Notes: generated from the letters alone by a model not told the origin. Counted from the stretch's first letter, positions 49,791 through 60,569 are shown. The stretch is 64,000 nucleotides of DNA from Desulfitobacterium chlororespirans DSM 11544 (GCF_900143285.1 NZ_FRDN01000009.1:1-64000); one strand, 5' to 3'. Numbers and translations are program-made.

Positions 49791-50597
49791 ATGAAACTAG
49801 ATAAAAAGTTTACTGTGGAATACAAGGTGGGCATCGTATCTAGTTTATCCGCATCTATTATCTGGGTTATCCTGATTAGCCTTTGGTCATTAATTGCGGC
49901 AAATATAGTTTCATTATGGCACAGTGAAGTTGTTTTGTTTTGGCAGTATTTAGTTGCAGGGATTTCTATAGGAGCAATGTTAGTGGGCTCCATCCAGTTC
50001 TATAGGAATAACTCGAATAAATTCAAACCTAGGTTCCCTTCACTTTCAATGGATTATATCTATAAAGAAATCGAAACTGAATTGTATTTTAAAACGCGGG
50101 AAAATATCGCCTATTCTTCAAATTATAATATATGTGCCCTAAAAGAAATAAGTGAAATGAAACGTTCTCATAACTGGACAGGTGATTATATTAGTTCACC
50201 GATTCTTGAATCGGCCCATAATCATAAAGTAGAACTATGCAAGGACGCTAATCCGTTAACTACGGCCAAAATCATCTTTGATGTACCCCTGGAAAAAAAC
50301 CAACCCACCACGTTTAAGTTGAAATATGAACTAGGTGATTCATCAAAAATAATGCAGCCCATGATCGGACATTTAGTAAGAAACCCAACGGAAAGAATCA
50401 TCCTAAGGCTTTGTGTCCCTAACGACATGGTGAAAGGTGTCAAGCGATGCATTTATGCCGATAGTTTTGCACAAATTAATTTATCCCAGCCACAAATAAT
50501 CCATTGTAAAATCATTGGTAATAATGATGTGTATGAATGGGTAATTGATAACCCCAGTCTATTGTATTACTATCGGATAAGTTGGGAATTTACCTGA
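49791..50597 (+). CDS. Two-TM protein with cytosolic C-terminal domain, unknown
   Basis: A 268-residue protein from ATG 49791 behind GAGAGGG. Two hydrophobic segments (about 16-42 and 50-70) are followed by a 190-residue soluble part that is beta-rich and ends YYYRISWEFT. This 2TM-plus-beta layout resembles some defence effectors such as Cap15, but no catalytic or ligand motif was recognised. The gene is visibly more AT-rich than its neighbours and has an inverted repeat AATTATCGGCA/TGCCGAATT (about 49726-49749) upstream, so it may be a recent arrival. Confidence 0.55.
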   Translation: MKLDKKFTVEYKVGIVSSLSASIIWVILISLWSLIAANIVSLWHSEVVLFWQYLVAGISIGAMLVGSIQFYRNNSNKFKPRFPSLSMDYIYKEIETELYFKTRENIAYSSNYNICALKEISEMKRSHNWTGDYISSPILESAHNHKVELCKDANPLTTAKIIFDVPLEKNQPTTFKLKYELGDSSKIMQPMIGHLVRNPTERIILRLCVPNDMVKGVKRCIYADSFAQINLSQPQIIHCKIIGNNDVYEWVIDNPSLLYYYRISWEFT

Positions 50598-50652
50598 TTC
50601 TCACCTTTTTAATCCAAATACATATTATGTATAAAAATGTATAACTAGTAAT

Positions 50653-50681
50653 TTGCTTGTCCATACTAAAGCATATATAAT
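50653..50681 (+). promoter_or_regulatory. Promoter in the gene-poor stretch before tatA
   Basis: TTGCTT (50653-50658), 17-base spacer, TATAAT (50676-50681). Downstream in 50598-50933 there is only an ATG behind GAGGTG that stops after four codons (50715-50729, followed by two more stops) and a 34-codon frame from GTG 50722 to 50826. I see no other gene there. Confidence 0.55.
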
Positions 50682-50825
50682 AAAGTCAAGTATCTGATTG
50701 AAGAGGTGTTAAAAATGGATGGTGACTAGTAATAGCGCTGTATTCGCTCAATTATTTGCAAAGCAAGTTAAGGACGTGTCGCAAATCTTTATGGTAGATA
50801 TAGTGCGGCATGTTCTTTTTGTTTA

Positions 50826-50868
50826 AAAGAAAAAGCAGGCACCCACTTATAGCTGGTTATGCCTGCTT
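50826..50868 (-). terminator. Terminator of tatA
   Basis: Stem AAGCAGGCA/TGCCTGCTT with an 18-base loop, followed on the minus strand by TTTCTTTT. It lies 65 bases after the tatA stop. Confidence 0.72.
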
Positions 50869-50933
50869 CCTGTCTATTCATTTCATTAATTTGCAGTATT
50901 TAGAAAAGAAAGTATCTTACAGCTCCCCTGGGG

Positions 50934-51125
50934 TTAAACTTCTTTGCTTTCAACTTCTTTCTTTTCTTCCTTCTCTTCACCATTGGTTGCCGATTTAAAT
51001 TCAGAAATTCCTCGTCCCAAAGCCTTGCCAAGCTCAGGAAGTTTTCCGGGTCCAAAAATAACCAATGCAATGATTAATACAATGATCATTACAGTTGGAG
51101 TTACCATACCAAATGTTGCTAACAT
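50934..51125 (-). CDS. tatA: TatA/E twin-arginine translocase subunit
   Basis: A 63-residue Tat pore protein: N-terminal membrane helix, the [16 protein letters not shown] hinge and amphipathic helix, then a Glu/Lys tail. Start at ATG 51125 behind GGAGGTG. It exports folded, often metal- or Fe-S-containing enzymes, frequent in this group of anaerobes. TatC is not in the window. Confidence 0.9.
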   Translation of the reverse strand: MLATFGMVTPTVMIIVLIIALVIFGPGKLPELGKALGRGISEFKSATNGEEKEEKKEVESKEV

Positions 51126-51273
51126 ACTATACACCTCCATAGTCTAATCTACCCTAGGCCATGATTTTAAAAAACAATAAAACGTGAATAATATTGCATT
51201 CCCTTTACATCCCTTATCCTACAGGATTATGTCCATTTTTTCAATATGATTTTATTGGGTATTTAAGTAGATG

Positions 51274-51300
51274 AGAAAAAAGAGCCTGAAGTCAGACTCT
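51274..51300 (-). terminator. Terminator overlapping the protease stop codon
   Basis: Stem AGAGTCTGA/TCAGGCTCT followed on the minus strand by TTTTTTCTC. The stop codon at 51292 lies inside the hairpin. Confidence 0.8.
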
Positions 51301-52068
51301 ATCTCCACTATCGCAAGTGCTGAAAAGTTCCTCGTAGCCCCGGTACAAGCTCCAAATCACATCCCAAAGCTCATCCTCGGCCTCTGTTACCCGCAAACCC
51401 AGCTCTTTGGCTTCCTGGCGTCCGATGGGATAGCCATGAGAAAAATAGCCCTCTGTCAAAGCCCGGGTGACTACAGGAACAAGTTCAGGGTTATCTTTTA
51501 ACATATAACGGGATAAGAGGGCTTCAGCGTATTGGTGAGATGCTTTTAAGGCTTTTTCGTAATCTCCGATCAGCCAGGGGTCCAGTTTATTGATCATAGG
51601 CGTGATGATGCCGGTTACCAGCTCCGGATTGGGATTGGATTCGATAGAACGCTGAAGATAATCGATACAATAGCGAATAGCTTGAACGGGAACCCATAAT
51701 TCCTTATAAATAGGGTGCTTAATCAGGGGATCAATGGGCCCCAGCTCAGAGATGGGTCCCATAACAACTTCATCCGCTCCAAGAACCAACATAGATGCCG
51801 CAGATTTGGCTACAAAAGGTACGATAACACCAAATTCGTTGCAGAACTCACGAATCAGCATGACAACCTTATAGGGAGTGTCTACCGCTCCGCCATAACT
51901 GTGCAGGAGTAAATCAATTTTCTCTGTATGCCCGATCGCTTTGAGTTGTTCGTAGAGAGGCACGAGAATGCTATCATCGAGGGGTGTATAGGCGAAGTAA
52001 ACTAAAACCTTTGAGCCTCTTAATCTTTCCAAACTGTCCAAATAATGAAGTCGTTCATCCTTATCCAT
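51292..52068 (-). CDS. SDH/ClpP-class serine protease family protein
   Basis: A 258-residue protein of the serine dehydrogenase proteinase family (ClpP/crotonase fold). HSYGGAVDTPYKVVMLI resembles the oxyanion loop and VAKSAASMLVLGADEVVMGP carries the Ser nucleophile. DPWLIGDYEKALKASHQYAE and HGYPIGRQEAKELG lie further on. Start at ATG 52068. No membrane segment is seen. Substrate unknown. Confidence 0.82.
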   Translation of the reverse strand: MDKDERLHYLDSLERLRGSKVLVYFAYTPLDDSILVPLYEQLKAIGHTEKIDLLLHSYGGAVDTPYKVVMLIREFCNEFGVIVPFVAKSAASMLVLGADEVVMGPISELGPIDPLIKHPIYKELWVPVQAIRYCIDYLQRSIESNPNPELVTGIITPMINKLDPWLIGDYEKALKASHQYAEALLSRYMLKDNPELVPVVTRALTEGYFSHGYPIGRQEAKELGLRVTEAEDELWDVIWSLYRGYEELFSTCDSGDRV

Positions 52069-52184
52069 AGAATACCCCCATGCCGATGAATTATATACCA
52101 TATTATTCCACATTCTAGATAGCTGTGACTGTCTTCATCAGGGGATTGGGATCATTTGGACTTCATGCCGGACCCATGCTAAAG

Positions 52185-52212
52185 AAGCCGCCGGTCATCG
52201 CACCGGCGGCTT
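52185..52212 (-). terminator. Terminator of the cytochrome gene
   Basis: A GC-rich 11-bp stem AAGCCGCCGGT/ACCGGCGGCTT followed by CTTT on the minus strand, 58 bases after the diheme cytochrome stop; it may close the whole heme cluster. Confidence 0.75.
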
Positions 52213-52269
52213 CTTGGGGCTTATCGTATTGTGCTGTTCAGGAAAGCCGGGTCCATAGGAAGCCCTGTA

Positions 52270-52554
52270 CTAGTCAGGCAGATTATAGTCCACCCCGGAT
52301 GCGTCATGACAGGATTGGCAATAGCTCTTGCCGCCTAAATCCTGCTTGACATGACATCTATAGCATTGCTTTTGGGGATTCTGATTATTCTTAACCGAAA
52401 ATCCATGTCCCTTCTCCCCGCTAATCCACTCTTCTCTGGGAATGGAGGCATGGGGGTTATTGGGATCATGCCCTTGCGAAACAAAAATGATGGTGATCAA
52501 AGCCACAACTAAACCTATGGAGATGACTGCGCGAATGATTTTCTTACCTTCCAT
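52270..52554 (-). CDS. Membrane-anchored diheme cytochrome c
   Basis: A 94-residue protein with an uncleaved N-terminal anchor (about 8-27), then two heme sites CYRCH and CQSCH separated by only 11 residues. It is outside-facing by topology. It sits directly after hemL, in a cluster that also encodes the cytochrome c assembly genes, and resembles small NapB/NrfH-type or multiheme electron carriers in size but not in motif number. Likely a small electron carrier; partner unknown. Confidence 0.85.
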   Translation of the reverse strand: MEGKKIIRAVISIGLVVALITIIFVSQGHDPNNPHASIPREEWISGEKGHGFSVKNNQNPQKQCYRCHVKQDLGGKSYCQSCHDASGVDYNLPD

Positions 52555-52577
52555 CCGTTTGATCCTTTCTCAACAAT

Positions 52578-53870
52578 TTAACCCAAGGATTTAAGGACAT
52601 CCCTGGCCTGTTCCAAGGTATAGTCAATATCTGCATCCGTATGGGCGGTAGAAAGGAATACCGCTTCGTATTGGCTGGGTGCTAAGTAGATCCCCCGCTC
52701 CAGCATGCCTCTGAAGAACGAGCCAAAACGCTCCACATCGGAAGAGCAGGCACTCTTAAAGTCAATCACAGGTTGATCTGTAAAGAAGGCAGAGAACATA
52801 GCTCCGACGGAATTGACCCAGATGGGGAACCCTAATTCCTGAGCGATGGACTGCAAGCCCTCTGCTAAACGGGTGGTCTTCTCCTCCAGTCCCTCATAGA
52901 CCCCCTCCTGCTGCAAGAGCTTTAAGGTGGCTAGTCCAGCCGCCATGGCCAAAGGGTTACCGGATAAGGTGCCGGCTTGATAGATGGGGCCACTGGGAGC
53001 TACCTGCTCCATGTACTTCCTTTTGCCGCCATAGGCTGCCACAGGCAGACCCCCGCCAATCACTTTACCCAGGCATGTCAAATCCGGATCGATTTGATAG
53101 CGGCCCTGTGCCCCTCCATAACTCACCCGGAAGCCTGTCATCACTTCATCAAAGATCAGCAGGCTGCCATAGTCCTGAGTCAGGGTTCGCAAGCCCGCCA
53201 AAAACCCGGGTTGAGGCAAAACAACGCCCATATTCCCGGTAACCGGCTCCAGGATCACTGCGGCAATGTCTTCCCCGCATTCCTTAAAAATCTCTTTTAA
53301 ACCTTCCAGGTCGTTATATTGAGCTACGATGGTTTGTGAAGCTACTGAAGAAGGTACACCCGGAGAGGTGGGGACGCCAAAGGTCAAAGCCCCGCTGCCC
53401 GCCTTGATCAGCAAGGAATCACCATGACCGTGATAGCACCCTTCAAATTTAATAATTTTGTTGCGGCCCGTCACTCCCCGCGCTAAACGCAAGGCGCTCA
53501 TCGTAGCCTCGGTTCCGGAGCTGACCATGCGGACCATTTCCATGGACGGGAAGGCTTTAATCACTTCTTCAGCGCATTCCGTTTCAATCTCAGTGGGTGC
53601 TCCATAACTGGTTCCCCGCTCCGCAGCCGCTTTAATGGCCTCGACCACCACCGGGTGAGCATGACCAAGAATCAGTGGTCCCCAGGACAAAACGTAGTCC
53701 AGATAGGAATTGCCGTCAATATCCCATAGTCGTGCACCCTGTCCTTTGGCGATAAATATGGGCTCCCGCCCTACGGATTTAAAAGCCCTTACCGGAGAGT
53801 TGACTCCGCCGGGAAGGACGCCATTGGCCCGGGCAAAAGCTTCTTTACTTCGTTGATCCTGAAACCCCAA
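52578..53870 (-). CDS. hemL: Glutamate-1-semialdehyde 2,1-aminomutase
   Basis: A 430-residue PLP enzyme making 5-aminolevulinate. Motifs: [10 protein letters not shown] near the start, [16 protein letters not shown], the FDEVMTGFR cofactor loop, and the PLP Lys in [17 protein letters not shown]. Full length. Works with HemA, which is encoded in the same cluster. Confidence 0.96.
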   Translation of the reverse strand: MGFQDQRSKEAFARANGVLPGGVNSPVRAFKSVGREPIFIAKGQGARLWDIDGNSYLDYVLSWGPLILGHAHPVVVEAIKAAAERGTSYGAPTEIETECAEEVIKAFPSMEMVRMVSSGTEATMSALRLARGVTGRNKIIKFEGCYHGHGDSLLIKAGSGALTFGVPTSPGVPSSVASQTIVAQYNDLEGLKEIFKECGEDIAAVILEPVTGNMGVVLPQPGFLAGLRTLTQDYGSLLIFDEVMTGFRVSYGGAQGRYQIDPDLTCLGKVIGGGLPVAAYGGKRKYMEQVAPSGPIYQAGTLSGNPLAMAAGLATLKLLQQEGVYEGLEEKTTRLAEGLQSIAQELGFPIWVNSVGAMFSAFFTDQPVIDFKSACSSDVERFGSFFRGMLERGIYLAPSQYEAVFLSTAHTDADIDYTLEQARDVLKSLG

Positions 53871-53882
53871 GATTAAACCCTC

Positions 53883-54899
53883 CTAATCGTCTTCTTCCCT
53901 ATAGTATTGCATACTGCTCTTTTTTAACTCCTTGATACTGAAGAGCATGGCATAATCTTTGATTCCTGTCGCTTGGGCGATCCTGGCCATCACTTCGCCG
54001 CACTCTGCTTCGGAGCGGCCATGAATCATGGTAAAGAGATTATAGGGCCAATCTTTCAGCATAGGCCTTTGATAACAATGGCTCACCTCCCGGAAAGAGG
54101 CCATGACTTTGCCGATGGCTTCAGCTTCGGCCTCGTGGACCTGCCAAACACCCATGGCATTAGCGGTAAATCCGGCTTTTTGGTGACGGAGAACAGCTCC
54201 GAATCGCCGAATCACCTGGTTGTCAACCAAAGCCCGGGTCTGTCTGAGGACCTTCTCCTCCTGCCACATTAGCTTGGCGGCAATCTCGGCATAGGGAGCC
54301 AAGGACTCAGGGATATTCCCCTGCAGTTCCCGTATGAGCAATTTATCCACGTCGTTCACCGGGTAGGGATCCAGCTTTTGCGACCCCCGCGGATTGTCTG
54401 ATGAACACTCACATTCTTCACTATGGCGCTGTTCTCCTGCCTGTTCTTCCGCATTAAAATCAAAATCCACACTGATTTTAAACAAACGGAGAGCGGGCAA
54501 AGAATACACCTCATCGGTCCCGATGAGTCCTTTGATCGTGGTCAGGATTTTTTCCACTTCCTTCTGGGAAGTGGCAATCAGGGTAAACCAAATATTATAC
54601 TCATGGTTGCGCAAATAATTATGAGTCACTCCGGGAAGTTCCATCAGCAGATCGGCCAGGATCTGAATCTTATCTTCGGGCACTCTGGCCGCACACAAAG
54701 TGCTTTTATATCCCAAACGATGGGAATCGAAAACCCCCCCTAAGCGCCGGATAACACCCTCTTGGCGAAAGCGCTGTATCCTTTGCCAGGCTTCCTCCTC
54801 CGTGGTCCCGGTAAGACCTGCTAAGGTCTCATAAGGACGGGAGGTAACGGGGAAATCCGTCTGAACAATATTCAGCAGAGCCCGATCGAGAGCATCCAT
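53883..54899 (-). CDS. ahbAB: Siroheme decarboxylase, AhbA-AhbB fusion
   Basis: A 338-residue protein with two Lrp/AsnC-like halves (about 1-150 and 185-338), each with an HTH (LLNIVQTDFPVTSRPYETLA and LIRELQGNIPESLAPYAEIA) and an effector-like half with conserved His/Arg (THNYLRNHEYNIWFTL; SHCYQRPMLKDWPYNLFTM). In other organisms AhbA and AhbB are separate proteins that convert siroheme to 12,18-didecarboxysiroheme. A Ser/Asp/Glu-rich linker joins them here. One-base contact with ahbD. Confidence 0.9.
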   Translation of the reverse strand: MDALDRALLNIVQTDFPVTSRPYETLAGLTGTTEEEAWQRIQRFRQEGVIRRLGGVFDSHRLGYKSTLCAARVPEDKIQILADLLMELPGVTHNYLRNHEYNIWFTLIATSQKEVEKILTTIKGLIGTDEVYSLPALRLFKISVDFDFNAEEQAGEQRHSEECECSSDNPRGSQKLDPYPVNDVDKLLIRELQGNIPESLAPYAEIAAKLMWQEEKVLRQTRALVDNQVIRRFGAVLRHQKAGFTANAMGVWQVHEAEAEAIGKVMASFREVSHCYQRPMLKDWPYNLFTMIHGRSEAECGEVMARIAQATGIKDYAMLFSIKELKKSSMQYYREEDD

Positions 54900-55897
54900 T
54901 ATTTACCCCCCTTACGCCCGTGATAGAGGCACCAGGGCTCCTCTGCCATAAAGTCCCCTTCTTCATAATAAGCAGCCCGGGCCCGGCAGCCACCGCAGAT
55001 GGTTTTATAACCGCAACTGCCGCAGCCCCCTTTATAATCCAAGGTACGCAATTCTTTAAAGACCGGGTGGGTCTTCCACAGCTCATCAAAGGGTGTCTCC
55101 CGGACATCACCTAAGGGGATATTGAGGTAGGCACAAGGCTGTACCTGTCCTTTGGGACTGATAATGCAGTAGGAGGTGCCGGCCAGGCAGCCCCGGCCAA
55201 AACGGGTCTTCATGCCCATCTGCTTGGCAATCCGCATAAACTGGGGAGCGCAGGTTGGTTTAAGCTCTATATCGACTTCTTGTTGTTTCTTCATGATGCG
55301 GGTCAAAGCATCTTCATATTCCTCAGCCCGCAGGGACTCTTCTTCAATGGATACAGCCCGCCCTGTGGGAACCAGGAAAAAGAAATGATGGGCTACCGCC
55401 CCTTCCGCTACGGCAAAATCCGTAATGGCTTCCAGCTCATCCCGGTTCCAATCCATGACGGTGGTATGAATCTGAAAAGGCAGGCCTACTTCCCGGCAAT
55501 TGCGCATGCCCTGCACGGCCTCTTCCCAGGCTCGGGGATACTTGCGGAACTGATTATGCTTGTCAATATGCAGAGAATCCAAAGAAATGCCCATGCCCAT
55601 AGCGCCTGCTTCTTTCAGGCGACGGGCCATCTCTACGGTAATCAAGGTCCCATTGGTTCCGAAAACCGGGCGCAGGCCCAGGGAGGTGGCATGAGCTACC
55701 AATTCCACGATATCCGGGCGCAGGAGAGGCTCCCCGCCGCTGAAGATCATAATTTTAAATCCGGCCTTAGCAATCTGCTCCAGAAGGGTTTTCGCTTCGG
55801 CAGTGTTCAGCTCTTCTTCGGCCTTGCAACCGGCATCTCGGTAACAATGATCGCAATACATATTGCAGGCATTGGTGGTATTCCAGGATACAATCAT
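54899..55897 (-). CDS. ahbD: Radical SAM heme synthase AhbD (NirJ2-like)
   Basis: A 332-residue radical SAM protein. [11 protein letters not shown] (about 11-21) binds the catalytic 4Fe-4S cluster; a SPASM-like C-terminal Cys set follows ([13 protein letters not shown]), plus a further Cys near the end. AhbD oxidises Fe-coproporphyrin III to heme b. I call it AhbD rather than AhbC because the paralogue at 56898 has the AhbC-type N-terminal extension. ATG overlaps the HemB stop by four bases. Confidence 0.85.
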   Translation of the reverse strand: MIVSWNTTNACNMYCDHCYRDAGCKAEEELNTAEAKTLLEQIAKAGFKIMIFSGGEPLLRPDIVELVAHATSLGLRPVFGTNGTLITVEMARRLKEAGAMGMGISLDSLHIDKHNQFRKYPRAWEEAVQGMRNCREVGLPFQIHTTVMDWNRDELEAITDFAVAEGAVAHHFFFLVPTGRAVSIEEESLRAEEYEDALTRIMKKQQEVDIELKPTCAPQFMRIAKQMGMKTRFGRGCLAGTSYCIISPKGQVQPCAYLNIPLGDVRETPFDELWKTHPVFKELRTLDYKGGCGSCGYKTICGGCRARAAYYEEGDFMAEEPWCLYHGRKGGK

Positions 55898-56874
55898 GAT
55901 TGTTCCTCCTTTATCCAGCGTGCGGCATCCAAGGCATGATAAGTAATAATCAGATCAGCTCCCGCTCGTTTCATGCTGACCAGACTCTCCATGACCACAC
56001 GTTTTTCATCAATCCAGCCCTTTTCAGCAGCCGCTTTGACCATGGCATACTCACCGCTGACATTATAGGCGGCGATAGGCAGCCCGAACTGCTCTTTGGT
56101 CCGATAGGTGATATCGCCATAGGCCAGGGCCGGCTTGACGATGATCATATCCGCCCCTTCCTGGATATCAAGGGCTGTCTCGATCATGGCCTCATTACCG
56201 TTGGGAGGGTCCATTTGATAGGTGCGGCGATCTCCGAATTGAGGGGCCGAACCGGCAGCCTCACGAAAGGGTCCATAGAAAGCAGAAGCGAATTTGGCCG
56301 CATAGGACATAATCGGAATATCCGTATAGCCGGCTTCGTCCAAAGCTTCCCGAATCGCCCCCACCCGGCCATCCATCATATCTGAAGGCGCTACCATATC
56401 CGCGCCGGCTTCAGCATGGGAAACCGCTGTCTGAGCCAGCAGCTTCAGGGTAGGATCATTAAGCACCCGTCCATCCTGAATCACTCCGCAATGTCCATGA
56501 TCCGTGTATTCACAGAGGCAGACATCGGTAATCACATAAAGGTCCGGGTAGTGCTTCTTTGTCAAGCGAACAGCTTCCTGGATGATGCCATGGGGGTCAT
56601 AAGCCCCGGTCCCTGTCTCATCCTTGGACTCGGGCAGCCCAAAAAGCAACACGGCAGGAATTCCCGCCTCCACCACATCCTTTAGAGCCACTATATACTC
56701 ATCCAAAGAATAATTATATACTCCGGGCATGGAGGAAACGGGGATCTTTTTCTTCTCTCCAAACATAATGAACATCGGGTAAATCAAATCTTCAGTCCGG
56801 ACATGATGTTCCCGGACCATTCTGCGTATAGCTTCACTGCTTCTTAATCTCCTGGGGCGTCTAATCATTGGCAT
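55894..56874 (-). CDS. hemB: Porphobilinogen synthase
   Basis: A 326-residue 5-aminolevulinate dehydratase joining two ALA molecules. The metal-binding Cys group is [14 protein letters not shown] near residue 120. The Schiff-base lysines lie in [15 protein letters not shown] and [10 protein letters not shown]. It lies between the two radical SAM genes. Confidence 0.95.
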   Translation of the reverse strand: MPMIRRPRRLRSSEAIRRMVREHHVRTEDLIYPMFIMFGEKKKIPVSSMPGVYNYSLDEYIVALKDVVEAGIPAVLLFGLPESKDETGTGAYDPHGIIQEAVRLTKKHYPDLYVITDVCLCEYTDHGHCGVIQDGRVLNDPTLKLLAQTAVSHAEAGADMVAPSDMMDGRVGAIREALDEAGYTDIPIMSYAAKFASAFYGPFREAAGSAPQFGDRRTYQMDPPNGNEAMIETALDIQEGADMIIVKPALAYGDITYRTKEQFGLPIAAYNVSGEYAMVKAAAEKGWIDEKRVVMESLVSMKRAGADLIITYHALDAARWIKEEQS

Positions 56875-56897
56875 TTGTTCATTCCTCCTCCATTTCC

Positions 56898-58073
56898 CTA
56901 CACTATGCCGATCTCTTCATCGGTCAAGTAGCAGGCTGGATCGGATTCCCAGAAATCTCCGGTAACAGCTTCCGCACGGGTGCGGAAATTGCCGTTACAG
57001 TTATTTAAGTACTGACAGCGGGCGCAACGGCCTTTGAGAAGGGGTTTGCGATCCTTTAGCCCAGCCAGAATAGGGTGGGCCTGATCCGTCCATATCTCCC
57101 CAAATTTCCGCTCCCGCACATTGCCGAAGGTGATATGTTGGGTAAATTGATCCGGATGCACATAGCCCAGAGGATCCACTTCACCAAAAGCGATCCCGGA
57201 GCGGTTGCCTCCATTCATGCTGATCAATTCCTTGATTTTTTGAGCCTTCTCCGGATCGTCCTTTAAAGTACGCAGGTAAAGATAAACCCCGTCACAGTGA
57301 TTATCCACAGTTAAAATCTCTTTGCGGAGTCCCCGTTCTTCAAAGTCAATGGTTCTCCGGATGATGGTTTCCATGGCCTGCCTGGACTGTTCGGGAGTAA
57401 CATCCTCAGCAATCATTTGATTGCCCCGTCCGGAATAGACCAGATGATAGAAGCAGACCCGATCGATACTTTCCTCTTCAATAAAGTCAAAGATCTTATC
57501 CAGCTCCGCATAATTATGGCTATTAATCGTAAAGCGAAGCCCTACCCGCTGGCCTACGGCGACACAGTTCTGAATGCCCGCCATCGCCGCTTGGAAAGCC
57601 CCTTGCTTGCCGCGGAATTTATCATTAACCTCCCGCAAGCCATCCAAGGAGATTCCCACATAGCCCACGCCAATGTTTTTAATGCGTTGAGCCACTTCCC
57701 TGGTGATCAGGGTTCCGTTGGTGGATAGGGTGGGGCGAATCCCTTTGGCGGCAGCATATTCAGCCAGTTCAAAAAAATCCGGGCGAATCAAGGGTTCCCC
57801 CCCTGAGAAAAGCAGCACCGGCACTTTAAAATCGGCCAAATCATCAATAAAGCGTTTGGCCTCTTCTGTGGTCAATTCTCCTTGATATTTTTGGGCATCG
57901 GATTCCATATAACAGTGGGCGCATTGCAAATTGCAGGTCCGGGTCGAGTTCCATACCACCACCGGCCCTGACCCGGAAGTGGTTCCGTGCATAGACCCTT
58001 TTGACCCTTTGCTGTAGCGCAGAGAATCACCGAAGTACTCTGTATTAAAAAGCAATTTTGTTAAACTGATCAT
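56898..58073 (-). CDS. ahbC: Radical SAM protein AhbC (NirJ1-like)
   Basis: A 391-residue radical SAM enzyme. It has an N-terminal extension ([20 protein letters not shown]), the [11 protein letters not shown] cluster motif near residue 48, GGEPLIRP, and a C-terminal Cys set ([12 protein letters not shown]). AhbC removes two acetate side chains from didecarboxysiroheme to give Fe-coproporphyrin III, the substrate of AhbD. Overlaps cobA-hemD by four bases. Confidence 0.87.
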   Translation of the reverse strand: MISLTKLLFNTEYFGDSLRYSKGSKGSMHGTTSGSGPVVVWNSTRTCNLQCAHCYMESDAQKYQGELTTEEAKRFIDDLADFKVPVLLFSGGEPLIRPDFFELAEYAAAKGIRPTLSTNGTLITREVAQRIKNIGVGYVGISLDGLREVNDKFRGKQGAFQAAMAGIQNCVAVGQRVGLRFTINSHNYAELDKIFDFIEEESIDRVCFYHLVYSGRGNQMIAEDVTPEQSRQAMETIIRRTIDFEERGLRKEILTVDNHCDGVYLYLRTLKDDPEKAQKIKELISMNGGNRSGIAFGEVDPLGYVHPDQFTQHITFGNVRERKFGEIWTDQAHPILAGLKDRKPLLKGRCARCQYLNNCNGNFRTRAEAVTGDFWESDPACYLTDEEIGIV

Positions 58074-59584
58074 TCCTCGTTCCCCCTTGCAAGAGTCTCA
58101 AGCAGCCCCTTAATAGTATACTGCTCTGCTTCCCGGTAAATGCTCAACCCAAATTCCTGAGCAGTTTTGCTGGTAATGGGACCGATAGAATAGAGTTTAA
58201 CCCCTTCCAAAAGGCTTTGCCTGCCATCAATTAATTGCAGGAAATTGCGTACTGTGGAGGAACTGGTAAAGGTAACGGCCGATACAGCTTTCTCCTCCAG
58301 TAACTTCATCAATTCCTCCTTGTTGGCATTCCCCAAAACTGTACGATAAGTGGGAACATCCCAGACATCCGCTCCTAAAGCTTTCAGTGATTCGGGCAGA
58401 ATATCCCGGGCTTCTTCGGCCCGGGCCAGGAGCACACTTTGACCAGGCAGAACCCGGCTGGCCAGTCCTTCGATGATTTTTTCCGCCCGGTATTCTTCAG
58501 GAACAAAAGAAACCTTCAGGCAACGCTTCTCCAAAGCATCTCTGGTGGCCGGACCGATAGCTACCACATCCATACCGGCCAAATCACGAACGTCCCTGTC
58601 TTGCTCTCTGAGAACTTTAAAGAATTCTTCTACTCCGTTGACACTGGTAAAGATGAGCCATTCAAACCGCTTCAGATTTTTGATGGCCTGAATCAACGGA
58701 TGGGGATCGCTGGGTGGTACGATTTCGATAGCCGGGAATTCCCATGGTTCACCTCCCAGATCTTCAATGCCTTGAGATAGGGCACTGGCTTGATGTCTGG
58801 CTCGTGTCACAATGATCCGCTGACCGAAGAGAGGTCTCTTTTCGAACCATTGCAGTTTCTCCCTTAGTTGAACAACCTCTCCCACGATGATAATCGAGGG
58901 GTTGGTAATGCCTTCTTCCTTTACTAATTGAGCAATATTTTGAAGTTCACCGACAAGCACCCTTTGTTCCGGCCGGGTCCCCCATTGGATAATTCCCACA
59001 GGAGTTGAAGGTGAACGGCCATTTTCGATAAGTTTAGTAGAGATCAAGGACAGATTTTCCATGCCCATCAAAAAGATTAAGGTCCCGTGAGCCGTGGCTA
59101 AATGTTCCCAAGCCAAAGCCGAGCTGTTTTTGGTAGGGTCTTCATGACCGGTTATGACAGCAAAAGAAGAGGTTAGATCACGATGAGTCACCGGAATGCC
59201 TGCATAAGCAGGTACGGAAATCGCCGAAGTAACACCGGGGACAATATCAAAGGGAATCCCTGCCTGAAGCAGATCCTCTGCTTCTTCCCCACCGCGCCCA
59301 AAAACAAAAGGGTCCCCCCCCTTTAAACGAGTCACTATCTTACCTTCCAGGCCTTTCTGGACCAGAAGAGCGTTGATCTCTTCCTGGCGCAGGGTGTGCC
59401 GGTCCGGGGATTTCCCTACATAAATAAGTTCACAATCGGGACGGGCTAAGGTCAGGAGACGGCGTGAAGCCAGGCGATCGTAGATCAGCACATCGGCCTT
59501 GGCAATGCACTCCGCACCCTTAACAGTAATGAGTTTCGGATCTCCTGGCCCGGCACCAACCAAATATACATATCCTTTGTCCAA
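58070..59584 (-). CDS. cobA-hemD: Uroporphyrinogen-III methyltransferase / synthase fusion
   Basis: A 504-residue two-domain enzyme. Residues about 1-245 are the SAM-dependent methyltransferase (GAGPGDPKLITVKG; VVTRLKGGDPFVFGRGGEE; VPGVTSAISVPAYAGIPVTHR) that makes precorrin-2. Residues about 255-504 are HemD, closing the tetrapyrrole ring (IIVTRARHQASAL). The fusion is common in clostridia. Together with HemC and SirC this leads to siroheme. Confidence 0.95.
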   Translation of the reverse strand: MDKGYVYLVGAGPGDPKLITVKGAECIAKADVLIYDRLASRRLLTLARPDCELIYVGKSPDRHTLRQEEINALLVQKGLEGKIVTRLKGGDPFVFGRGGEEAEDLLQAGIPFDIVPGVTSAISVPAYAGIPVTHRDLTSSFAVITGHEDPTKNSSALAWEHLATAHGTLIFLMGMENLSLISTKLIENGRSPSTPVGIIQWGTRPEQRVLVGELQNIAQLVKEEGITNPSIIIVGEVVQLREKLQWFEKRPLFGQRIIVTRARHQASALSQGIEDLGGEPWEFPAIEIVPPSDPHPLIQAIKNLKRFEWLIFTSVNGVEEFFKVLREQDRDVRDLAGMDVVAIGPATRDALEKRCLKVSFVPEEYRAEKIIEGLASRVLPGQSVLLARAEEARDILPESLKALGADVWDVPTYRTVLGNANKEELMKLLEEKAVSAVTFTSSSTVRNFLQLIDGRQSLLEGVKLYSIGPITSKTAQEFGLSIYREAEQYTIKGLLETLARGNEE

Positions 59585-59632
59585 ATCAGAACACTCCTTG
59601 CTTGCTGTAGCGTATTATGAAGAATAAAAACT

Positions 59633-60559
59633 TTACTTTTCGAAGGGTGTACGAATCTCCTGCAGGATCGCCATGGCTCCTTGAGCAATCAGCAGATCGG
59701 CAGCTTGCCTGCCCAACTCTTCAGGATGCTCTCCCGACAGGGTGACCTTCAGGATGCGTTGACCATCCAAGGAAGCGACCATTCCCTTTAGAACAATCTG
59801 TTGCTGCTCTATCACAGCCCAGGCTCCGATGGGAATCTGACATCCCCCTTCCAAGCGGTAGAGAAGGGTCCGTTCTGCTTTGACGGCTCTTTCCGTATCC
59901 CCATGGTTCAGCAGGTTAAGCATCTCCCGGACATCAGCCCGCTGAGCAGCAATCTCCACAGCAATGGCTCCTTGGCCTACTGCTGAAAGCATAATCTCTT
60001 CAGAAATGTATTCTGTGATCCGGTCTTCCCAGCCCAAGCGTTTCACACCGGCCGCTGCCAGAACGATACCTGCCATATTGGACTCCTGCAGCTTCCGCCA
60101 ACGGGTCTGGAGATTGCCGCGTAAATCCGCAAAAGACAGATCGGAGCGATAATTCTGCAACTGGGCTTTACGTCTTAAACTGCTGGTGCCGATGATTGAA
60201 CCGGCCGGTAATGACCCTAAAGGCGTGCCGTCTTTACTTAGAAAAACATCCCGCGGCTCTTCTCTCTCGCAAAAAGCGGCAATTTCCAAACCTGGGGGCA
60301 AAACCGTAGGCAGATCTTTGAGGCTATGGACAGCACAATCAATCTCTCCATTGAGAAGACCAACTTCCAACTCTTTTGTAAAAAGACCCTTGTCGCCGAT
60401 TTTAGCAAGGGGGACATCAAGAATCTTATCTCCCTTTGTTTTCATGGGGACCAGGACAAACTCTCTTTCCGGGTAATACTCTTCCAGTTTCCCTTTCACC
60501 CATTCGGCTTGCCAAAGGGCCAGCTGACTATCCCGTGTACCTATTTTAACGCTTCCCAT
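59633..60559 (-). CDS. hemC: Hydroxymethylbilane synthase
   Basis: A 308-residue enzyme linking four porphobilinogens. It starts [22 protein letters not shown]-like substrate loops and [11 protein letters not shown] lie centrally, and the dipyrromethane-bearing Cys is in [10 protein letters not shown] near residue 240. Start set at ATG 60559 behind GGGGGAG; the longer frame reads antisense of hemA. Confidence 0.94.
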   Translation of the reverse strand: MGSVKIGTRDSQLALWQAEWVKGKLEEYYPEREFVLVPMKTKGDKILDVPLAKIGDKGLFTKELEVGLLNGEIDCAVHSLKDLPTVLPPGLEIAAFCEREEPRDVFLSKDGTPLGSLPAGSIIGTSSLRRKAQLQNYRSDLSFADLRGNLQTRWRKLQESNMAGIVLAAAGVKRLGWEDRITEYISEEIMLSAVGQGAIAVEIAAQRADVREMLNLLNHGDTERAVKAERTLLYRLEGGCQIPIGAWAVIEQQQIVLKGMVASLDGQRILKVTLSGEHPEELGRQAADLLIAQGAMAILQEIRTPFEK

Positions 60560-60569
60560 GTGCTCCCCC

